A stretch of 7,964 nucleotides of DNA from Frankiaceae bacterium (GTDB lineage: Bacteria > Actinomycetota > Actinomycetes > Frankiales > Frankiaceae). The stretch is taken from contig JAVEDQ010000061.1 in assembly GCA_030840885.1 (NCBI GenBank), positions 1 to 7,964 on the forward strand, written 5' to 3'. Shown piece after piece: positions 1 through 4,930 of this stretch. A program made the position numbers and the translations under genes. The first letter of the stretch is position 1. Every line of letters starts with the position of its first letter. Under the pieces are notes generated by a model. It saw only the letters and a list, made by a program, of their open reading frames with translations, was not told the DNA's origin and did not search any database.

Positions 1-181
1 CCTCGGTGAGGGTGTCGCGGTCGAACCCGATGCCGTTGACGATCTGGCCGGGGAAGTCCTCACCGAGCCGCGCGAAGGCGGTCGCGTCCTGGTCGATGAC
101 CGCGACGGTGTGGTCGCGCCGTACGAGACTGCGGGCCAGGGTCGAACCGACCCGGCCGCAGCCGAGGATGACGACGTGCAC
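1..181 (-). CDS. TrkA/CeoB-type potassium uptake regulator, N-terminal part (truncated by window edge)
   Basis: Only the first 60 codons are present; the gene runs out of the left edge. The translation begins VHVVILGCGRVGSTLA, a Rossmann nucleotide-binding start with the G7-x-G9-x-x-G12 loop, followed by an acidic residue (D30, in VAVID) at the end of the second strand, the usual NAD(H) ribose contact. Family knowledge: TrkA/KtrA RCK subunits sit on the cytosolic face of Trk/Ktr channels and gate potassium flux in response to bound nucleotide. The GTG start at 181-179 fits the typical family N-terminus and has a GGGAG (190-186) four bases upstream. An in-frame GTG at 274 would add a His-rich leader of about 31 residues encoded by the tandem repeats, which I consider untranslated. 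It diverges from a probable potassium transporter, which supports the role. The C-terminal RCK_C domain cannot be seen. Confidence 0.88.
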   Translation of the reverse strand, partial: MHVVILGCGRVGSTLARSLVRRDHTVAVIDQDATAFARLGEDFPGQIVNGIGFDRDTLTE

Positions 182-218
182 GGTGCTCCCGGGGGCGGTG
201 TGTGTGATCGCAGTGTGT

Positions 219-254
219 CTCTGGTGGTGGCTCTGGTGGCGTCTCTGGTGGTGC
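219..254. repeat. three-copy 12-bp tandem repeat between divergent potassium genes
   Basis: Three head-to-tail 12-bp units start at 219, 231 and 243. Each opens with the identical 9-mer CTCTGGTGG and ends in a variable triplet (TGG, CGT, TGC). The array lies in the noncoding gap between the trkA-like start (181) and the permease start (339), 38 bp upstream of the first and 85 bp upstream of the second. The 12-bp period is close to one helical turn, so proteins bound to successive copies would lie on nearly the same face. Binding by a regulator is inference. A plain slippage repeat is the alternative. Confidence 0.8.
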
Positions 255-283
255 CGGTCTGTCGCTGTGGTCACGGCGACCGC

Positions 284-303
284 GCCACGAGAGTGATCGT
301 GGC
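284..303. promoter_or_regulatory. perfect 7-bp inverted repeat, operator candidate upstream of the permease
   Basis: GCCACGA (284-290) and TCGTGGC (297-303) are perfect inverted arms separated by 6 bp (GAGTGA), an arrangement typical of dimeric helix-turn-helix operators. If transcription starts near 339, the site spans about -55 to -36, just touching or abutting the -35 region. It could equally form a short RNA hairpin in a leftward transcript towards trkA. The bound protein is unknown. Confidence 0.45.
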
Positions 304-325
304 ACACCTTCCCGGTCGACCTCCG

Positions 326-331
326 TAGCAT
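326..331 (+). promoter_or_regulatory. -10-like hexamer TAGCAT for a possibly leaderless permease mRNA
   Basis: TAGCAT fits the actinobacterial TANNNT -10 consensus and lies exactly 7 bp before the GTG at 339, the spacing expected if transcription starts at or next to the start codon. No purine-rich Shine-Dalgarno precedes 339 (the bases are CCGCACC), which agrees with a leaderless message. A -35 box is not convincing around 301-308. Confidence 0.4.
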
Positions 332-338
332 CCGCACC

Positions 339-2312
339 GTGGGCGTCATGACCAGCGTGCTCAAGCGTGGCTTCGTCGGCCGCCCGGTGAGCAGCGACCA
401 GATCGAAGGCACGCTGCTCCCGAAGAAGATCGCACTCCCGGTCTTCGCCAGCGACGCGATGTCGTCGGTCTCCTACGCGACCGAGGAGATCCTGCTCGTC
501 CTGACCCTCGGTGGCCTCGCCTTCATCCATTTCACGCCGTGGATCGCACTGGGCGTCGTCGTCCTGATGGTGACGGTGGTGGCGAGCTACCGGCAGAACG
601 TGCACGCCTACCCGAGCGGAGGCGGCGACTACGAGGTGGCCACGGTCAACCTCGGCCCGAAGTTCGGCGTGACCGTGGCCAGCGCCCTGCTGGTTGACTA
701 CGTGCTGACGGTGGCGGTCTCGGTCTCGGCCGGGGTGGCGAACTTCATCTCCGCTGTGCCGTCGCTCGCCCACCACCGGGTGTCGATCGCCGCCGTGGTC
801 GTCCTGATCATCACGTTGCTGAACCTGCGGGGCGTCCGGGAGTCGGGCACCGCCTTCGCCATCCCGACCTATGCGTTCCTGTTCACGATCCTGCTGATGA
901 TCGCCCTCGGGTTCATCAAGATGCTCACCGGCGGCGAGCTGCGGGCCGAGAGCGCCGGCTTCAGCGTCGCGCCCGACCAGGCCTACACCGGTCTGGCCAC
1001 TGTCTTCCTCGCGCTGCGCGCCTTCTCCTCCGGCTGCACCGCGCTGACCGGCGTCGAGGCGATCAGCAACGGTGTCCCGGCCTTCCAGAAGCCGAAGAGC
1101 AAGAACGCAGCGACGACGCTGCTGCTGCTCGGCGTGCTGGCACTGACGATGTTCGTCGGCGTCACCGCGCTCGCGTTGATCGCGAAGGTCCACATGGCGG
1201 CACCTGAGCAGCTGGTCGGGACCCCGCCGGGCTACCAGGAGCGCACCGCCATCACCCAGGTCGCGGCCGCGGTGTTCGGCAGCACCCACTCGCTCGGCTT
1301 CCTGGCCGTCGCGGCGACCACGACCCTGATCCTGTTCCTGGCCGCGAACACCGCCTACAACGGGTTCCCGGTGCTGGGCTCGATCCTTGCCCAGGACCGC
1401 TACCTGCCGCGCCAGCTGCACACCCGCGGCGACCGGCTGGCCTACTCCAACGGCATCCTGGTGCTCGCCGGCTTCGCGCTGCTGCTCATCGTCGCGTTCC
1501 AGGCCGAGGTGACGAAGCTGATCCAGCTCTACATCATCGGCGTGTTCGTCTCGTTCGTCTGCAGCCAGACGGGGATGGTCCGACACTGGCAGCGCCTGTT
1601 GCGCACGGAGACCGACCCGAACAACCGGCGCCAGATGCGGCGCAGCCAGACCATCAACACCATCGGCGCCGGGATGACCGGCTTCGTGCTCGTCCTGGTC
1701 CTGGTCACCAAGTTCACCCGCGGCGCCTGGATCGTCTGCGTCGCGATGCCGCTGATCTTCCTGCTGATGCAGGGGATCCGGAAGCACTACGACAGGGTGT
1801 CCCGCGAGCTGGAGCCGGAGCCCGGTCCACCGACCCTGCCGACACGCGTGAACGCGATCGTGCTCGTCAGCAAGATCCACATGCCGACGCTGCGGGCACT
1901 GGCCTACGCCAAGGCCACCCATCCGCACACGCTGAAGGCGATCACGGTCAACATCGACGAGAAGGACACCAAGGCGCTGCAGGAGGAATGGCAGCGACGC
2001 GGGATCTCGATCGACCTCGTCACCGTCGGTTCGCCCTACCGGGAGATCTCCCGGCCGGTGCTGGACTACGTGCGGGGCATCCGGCGCACGAGCCCGCGCG
2101 ACGTGGTCTGCGTCTACGTGCCGGAGTACGTGGTGGGCCACTGGTGGGAGAACATCCTGCACAACCAGAGCGCCCTGCGGCTGAAGGGCCGACTGCTGTT
2201 CGAACCGGGCGTGATGGTGACCAGCGTGCCCTGGCAGCTGGAGTCGTCGCAGGCGCGGATGGACGACGACCGCGTCGACAATCGCCCCGGCGACGTCCGG
2301 CGGGGGGCGTGA
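339..2312 (+). CDS. KimA-like potassium transporter (APC superfamily permease with cytosolic C-terminal domain)
   Basis: A 657-residue integral membrane protein: an N-terminal APC/LeuT-fold core of about 12 hydrophobic helices (roughly residues 30-480) and a soluble C-terminal domain (about 482-657). D39, Y46, Y121, T124 and S128 each sit three residues beyond the KimA potassium ligands D36, Y43, Y118, T121 and S125 as I recall them, so the N-terminal alignment is gap-free; T237 and E240 in TGVEAISNGVPAF match T230/E233. Y398 is a candidate for Y377. KimA is a proton-coupled potassium importer inhibited by c-di-AMP. Potassium as substrate is inferred from these residues and from the divergent TrkA-type regulator; amino-acid transport is the weaker alternative. 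The start is either GTG 339 (leaderless) or ATG 348. The stop overlaps the next gene's GTG by 4 bp, implying translational coupling. The length is close to that of the Mycobacterium tuberculosis protein Rv2690c as I recall it. Confidence 0.85.
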   Translation: MGVMTSVLKRGFVGRPVSSDQIEGTLLPKKIALPVFASDAMSSVSYATEEILLVLTLGGLAFIHFTPWIALGVVVLMVTVVASYRQNVHAYPSGGGDYEVATVNLGPKFGVTVASALLVDYVLTVAVSVSAGVANFISAVPSLAHHRVSIAAVVVLIITLLNLRGVRESGTAFAIPTYAFLFTILLMIALGFIKMLTGGELRAESAGFSVAPDQAYTGLATVFLALRAFSSGCTALTGVEAISNGVPAFQKPKSKNAATTLLLLGVLALTMFVGVTALALIAKVHMAAPEQLVGTPPGYQERTAITQVAAAVFGSTHSLGFLAVAATTTLILFLAANTAYNGFPVLGSILAQDRYLPRQLHTRGDRLAYSNGILVLAGFALLLIVAFQAEVTKLIQLYIIGVFVSFVCSQTGMVRHWQRLLRTETDPNNRRQMRRSQTINTIGAGMTGFVLVLVLVTKFTRGAWIVCVAMPLIFLLMQGIRKHYDRVSRELEPEPGPPTLPTRVNAIVLVSKIHMPTLRALAYAKATHPHTLKAITVNIDEKDTKALQEEWQRRGISIDLVTVGSPYREISRPVLDYVRGIRRTSPRDVVCVYVPEYVVGHWWENILHNQSALRLKGRLLFEPGVMVTSVPWQLESSQARMDDDRVDNRPGDVRRGA

Positions 2313-3580
2313 GCCGCCGCCCGGCTCCTGGCCCGAAGTCGGCGTCGGCCCCCAGCGACCTACGAACTGGGCCGACTCGTTCCCGGCGAACGGCGCCCGC
2401 CCGTTTCCTGGAGCTGCACATCGAGCGCGTCGCCACCGGCGGCGCCTGCATCGCGACGGCCCCGGACGGCCGCGTCGTGTTCGTGCGGCACACGCTCCCG
2501 GGTGAGCGTGTCCGCGCCAAGGTCACCGAGACCACCAAGCGCTTCCTGCGCGCGGACGCCGTCGAGGTGCTCGAGGCCTCGCCCGACCGCGTCGTCGCCC
2601 CCTGCCGGTACGCCAAGCCGGGGCGGTGCGGCGGATGCGACTTCCAGCACGTAGCGCTCCCCGCGCAGCGTCGGATGAAGGCCGAGGCGACCCGTGACCA
2701 GCTCGTCCGGCTCGGCGGCGTCGACCCGGCCGTCCTGGCCGACCTCGAGGTCGAGGAGCTGCCCGCGGTCGTGGACGGCCAGCATGACGAGAATCTGGCC
2801 CAGGGCCTGCACTGGCGGACGCGGGTGCAGGTCGCGGTGCGTCCCGACGGCCGGACCGGGCTGCACCGGTACCGCTCGCACGCCGTCGAGCCGGTCGACA
2901 ATTGCCCGATCACGATTCCGGAGATCGAGGCGGCCGGTGCTTTCCGCACGCCTCGTCCCGGCCGGCAGCGCGTGGAGTTCGCCGCGGTGCCCGGCCGGCC
3001 GGGCGTGGCCGTCGACGGTGATCGCGAGCTCGTCCACACCGCGCTCGGCCGCCAGTTCCGCGTCTCGGGCGGCGGCTTCTGGCAGGTGCATCCGGCGGCG
3101 GCCGAGGTGCTGTCCGCGGCCGTGCTCGAGGCCGTCGCGGCGCAGCCGGGGGAGCAGGCGCTCGACCTCTACGCCGGGGTCGGTCTCTTCTCGGCGGCAC
3201 TGGCCCAGGCCGGCTGCACGGTGACGGCGGTCGAGTCGTTCGTCGTCGCGGCCGAGGACGCGCGCCACAACCTCGCCGACCTGCCGGTGACGGTGGTGGC
3301 CGGGGACGTCGCCGAACAGGTGGGGACCCTCGCTGCGTCGGCGGACGTCGTCGTCCTCGACCCACCTCGCACCGGGGCGGGGGCGGAGACGATCGCGGGA
3401 CTGCTCTCCGGTTCGCCGCGGGTCATCGCCTACGTCAGCTGCGACCCCGCGACCCTCGCCCGCGACCTGCGCACGGCACGCGAGCACGGTTACCGGCTGC
3501 GCAGCCTGCGGGCCTTCGACCTGTTCCCGATGACGGCCCACGTCGAGTGCCTGGCCGTGCTGGAGCCGGACCCGAGCTGA
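2309..3580 (+). CDS. TRAM-domain, iron-sulfur class I SAM-dependent RNA (uracil-5-) methyltransferase, TrmA/RlmCD family
   Basis: A 423-residue enzyme that would transfer a methyl group from SAM to C5 of a uridine in rRNA or tRNA. In order: a basic N-terminal tail (1-31), a TRAM RNA-binding domain (about 33-92), [4Fe-4S] cysteine candidates C99, C107 and C110 plus C199 (in DNCPIT), the FWQVHP motif, the SAM loop LDLYAGVGLF (285-294), DPPRTGAG from D351, the catalytic nucleophile C378 in YVSCDPAT, and the general base E413 in HVECLAVLE. All key catalytic residues are present. GTG 2309 is chosen because it overlaps the permease stop (GTGA) and gives a family-like length. The only upstream in-frame start, ATG 1988, lies deep inside the permease gene, and no conventional start follows before the TRAM domain. 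First cysteine spacing is C-x7-C, against C-x5-C in RlmD. Which RNA and which uridine are modified cannot be read from sequence. Confidence 0.9.
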   Translation: MSRRPAPGPKSASAPSDLRTGPTRSRRTAPARFLELHIERVATGGACIATAPDGRVVFVRHTLPGERVRAKVTETTKRFLRADAVEVLEASPDRVVAPCRYAKPGRCGGCDFQHVALPAQRRMKAEATRDQLVRLGGVDPAVLADLEVEELPAVVDGQHDENLAQGLHWRTRVQVAVRPDGRTGLHRYRSHAVEPVDNCPITIPEIEAAGAFRTPRPGRQRVEFAAVPGRPGVAVDGDRELVHTALGRQFRVSGGGFWQVHPAAAEVLSAAVLEAVAAQPGEQALDLYAGVGLFSAALAQAGCTVTAVESFVVAAEDARHNLADLPVTVVAGDVAEQVGTLAASADVVVLDPPRTGAGAETIAGLLSGSPRVIAYVSCDPATLARDLRTAREHGYRLRSLRAFDLFPMTAHVECLAVLEPDPS

Positions 3581-3583
3581 CCG

Positions 3584-4393
3584 TCAGGTGCGGCCCGGGG
3601 TGATGCGGATGCTGCGCCGCACCGGCGGCGGCGGTGCTGCCGTCGGGAAGCCGGTGGTCCGCGCGATGGTGCCGTCCGCGGCCACCGTCATCGCCTCGTA
3701 GCCGTCGAGCGTTCCGATCCAATCCAGAGCGCGGTCACCCAGCACGAACGCGGCGGTGGCGTAGGCGTCGACCTCCGCGAGCCGCGGGCCGGTGACGGTC
3801 GCCGAGCGCAGCGCGGACGCCGCCCCGCCGGTGGACGGGTCGGTGATGTGCCCGCCCCGCTCGGCGGTGCCAGACGTCGCGACGGCGAGGTCACGCCCTT
3901 CGACCACCACCAGCACCTGCTGCGGGTCCGACGGGTCGGCGATGCCGACCCGCCACGGCCGGTCGGGTGCGGCACCTCCGAGCAGCTGCATGTCCCCGCC
4001 GCCGTTGATGGCGCCGTTCTGGACTCCGGCGTCGACCAGCAGGCGCGCCGCCCGGTCGATCGCCCAGCCCTTCACATAGCCGCTGGGGTCGAGCTGGCCG
4101 TTCGGCGTCGCGGTGAAGGTGCCGCCGGTGGCGAGGGCAAGTTGCTCACAGGCGTCGAGGACCTCGCGGACCTCGGAGCCGACGTCGGCCAGCGGCAACT
4201 CCTCGCGGCCTAGCCGGCTGATAAGGCTGTCGGGGCGGTAGGTGCTGAAGACGGCGTCGACGTGGTGCAGCCATCCGACCACGTCGGCGACGGCATCCGA
4301 CCAGTTGCCCGCGTCCCGGATGTCGATGCTGAAGACCGTGCCCATGCAGTGCTCGACGTGCACCGTGCGGGGGTCTGCCGTGGTCGCGGCCAT
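3584..4393 (-). CDS. apbE: ApbE-family FAD:protein FMN transferase
   Basis: A 269-residue enzyme that cleaves FAD and attaches FMN through a phosphoester bond to Thr/Ser of a target protein, using Mg2+. Visible motifs: MGTVFS (17-22), STYRPDSLISRL (50-61), LDPSGYVKGWAID (101-113), NGGGD (130-134), HITDPSTG (182-189) and D209-x-x-A212-T213, the counterpart of the metal-binding D-x-x-A-T of characterised ApbE. No signal peptide or lipobox is visible, unlike the lipoprotein ApbE of E. coli, and the protein is shorter than the usual 300-350 residues. Its ATG overlaps the TGA of the FMN_bind gene (TGATG) with no Shine-Dalgarno, so translation is probably coupled. The neighbour supplies the obvious substrate. 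A Pro-rich then basic C-terminal tail (about 250-269) falls after the core fold. The gene ends 3 bp from the convergent methyltransferase stop. Confidence 0.94.
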   Translation of the reverse strand: MAATTADPRTVHVEHCMGTVFSIDIRDAGNWSDAVADVVGWLHHVDAVFSTYRPDSLISRLGREELPLADVGSEVREVLDACEQLALATGGTFTATPNGQLDPSGYVKGWAIDRAARLLVDAGVQNGAINGGGDMQLLGGAAPDRPWRVGIADPSDPQQVLVVVEGRDLAVATSGTAERGGHITDPSTGGAASALRSATVTGPRLAEVDAYATAAFVLGDRALDWIGTLDGYEAMTVAADGTIARTTGFPTAAPPPPVRRSIRITPGRT

Positions 4394-4872
4394 CAGGAGG
4401 CCTGGTCGAGGGCGCTCTGCAGCGACGCGATGTAGCCCTCGCTGGTGTAGGTCGCCCCGGAGACCTGGTCGATCTGGGCGTTCCCGGCGGAGACCGCCTC
4501 GGAGTTGAGGGTCGGGATCGCGGTGGAGTTGATCTCCTGGTCATGGCCGTTGCTGTTGGGATAGTCGATCGCGTTCGCGGCGGTGATCTTGCCGTTGGTG
4601 ACGGTGATCCGAACCTGGACCGGGCCCCAGCGGGTGTCGACCGAACTGCCGGTGAGCGTCTTGGTGCCCGAGCCGGAGCCGGACGAGCCCGAGGTGGACG
4701 AGCTGGAGCCGGACGAGCTGGTGGACGAGCTGGACGAGGGTGCGGCCGAGGCCGAGGAGGTGCCGGAGGCGCCAACCGCGGGGGCGACGGCGGTGGTTGC
4801 GCTGGTTTTGAAGTTCAGCAGCAGGACGAGGCCCGCGACCGTACTGAGCAGGGTGAGGATGGCGCGACGCAT
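4393..4872 (-). CDS. membrane-anchored FMN_bind-domain protein, probable covalent flavoprotein electron carrier
   Basis: A 159-residue protein: short basic start (MRR), one hydrophobic helix (about 4-21) acting as signal anchor, a Ser/Gly/Thr low-complexity tether (about 36-70), and a C-terminal FMN_bind domain (about 72-159). Near the end, D135-Q-V-S138-G-A-T141 fits the ApbE target motif Dxx(S/T)GA(T/S), so T141 is the likely acceptor of phosphoester-linked FMN, as in NqrC-type domains. The anchor and tether predict a domain outside the membrane that accepts electrons from the ferric-reductase-like protein encoded just upstream and passes them on. No lipobox cysteine is present. A weak AGAAGG (4890-4885) lies 12 bases before the ATG, within a small dyad (4886-4897). 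The 58-bp gap to the reductase gene and the overlap with apbE indicate one operon. The terminal acceptor is unknown. Confidence 0.9.
   Translation of the reverse strand: MRRAILTLLSTVAGLVLLLNFKTSATTAVAPAVGASGTSSASAAPSSSSSTSSSGSSSSTSGSSGSGSGTKTLTGSSVDTRWGPVQVRITVTNGKITAANAIDYPNSNGHDQEINSTAIPTLNSEAVSAGNAQIDQVSGATYTSEGYIASLQSALDQAS
4666..4767. repeat. low-complexity Ser/Gly-coding repeat (flexible tether)
   Basis: This stretch encodes residues 36-69 of the FMN_bind protein, almost entirely Ser, Gly and Thr. At DNA level the plus-strand octamer GGACGAGC or a near match recurs at 4681, 4696, 4711, 4723 and 4732, always in multiples of three bases, so repeat expansion would keep the frame. It probably spaces the flavin domain from the membrane; its length may vary between strains. 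Confidence 0.75.
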
Positions 4873-4930
4873 CAGGGGTGGCTGCCTTCTGGAGAAGCGG
4901 ATGAGAGCGTGAGCGGTCGGTCGGGTCGCA

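Noticed and set aside
182..274. His-rich N-terminal extension of the TrkA-like protein from GTG 274
   Set aside because: The family normally starts at the HVVI-GCGRVG strand, and a ribosome site precedes GTG 181. The extension would be the translated tandem repeat.
182..338. c-di-AMP (ydaO-type) riboswitch upstream of the KimA-like gene
   Set aside because: No room if the transcript is leaderless, and I see no conserved riboswitch core in this short gap.
60..2162. Very long open frame on the minus strand (700 codons) opposite the permease
   Set aside because: It is rich in Arg, Asp, His and Gln with no domain or hydrophobic pattern, as expected of the antisense frame of a GC-rich gene. The plus strand encodes a coherent membrane protein, and the frame also crosses the TrkA start in another register.
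1988..2308. Upstream ATG 1988 as start of the methyltransferase
   Set aside because: It would add 107 Arg/Pro-rich residues inside the permease coding sequence. GTG 2309 gives a normal family length and a stop/start overlap.
2360..3541. 393-codon minus-strand frame opposite the methyltransferase
   Set aside because: Antisense shadow; the plus strand carries all catalytic motifs of the methyltransferase.
3619..3637. Stem of 6 bp with 7-base loop as a terminator
   Set aside because: It lies within the coding end of apbE, is made of the Pro-codon run, and has no U-tract. Kept only as part of the convergent-end observation.
4583..4912. Acidic plus-strand frame opposite the FMN_bind gene
   Set aside because: The acidic run is the complement of Ser/Gly codons in the tether; the minus frame has a signal anchor and a flavinylation motif.
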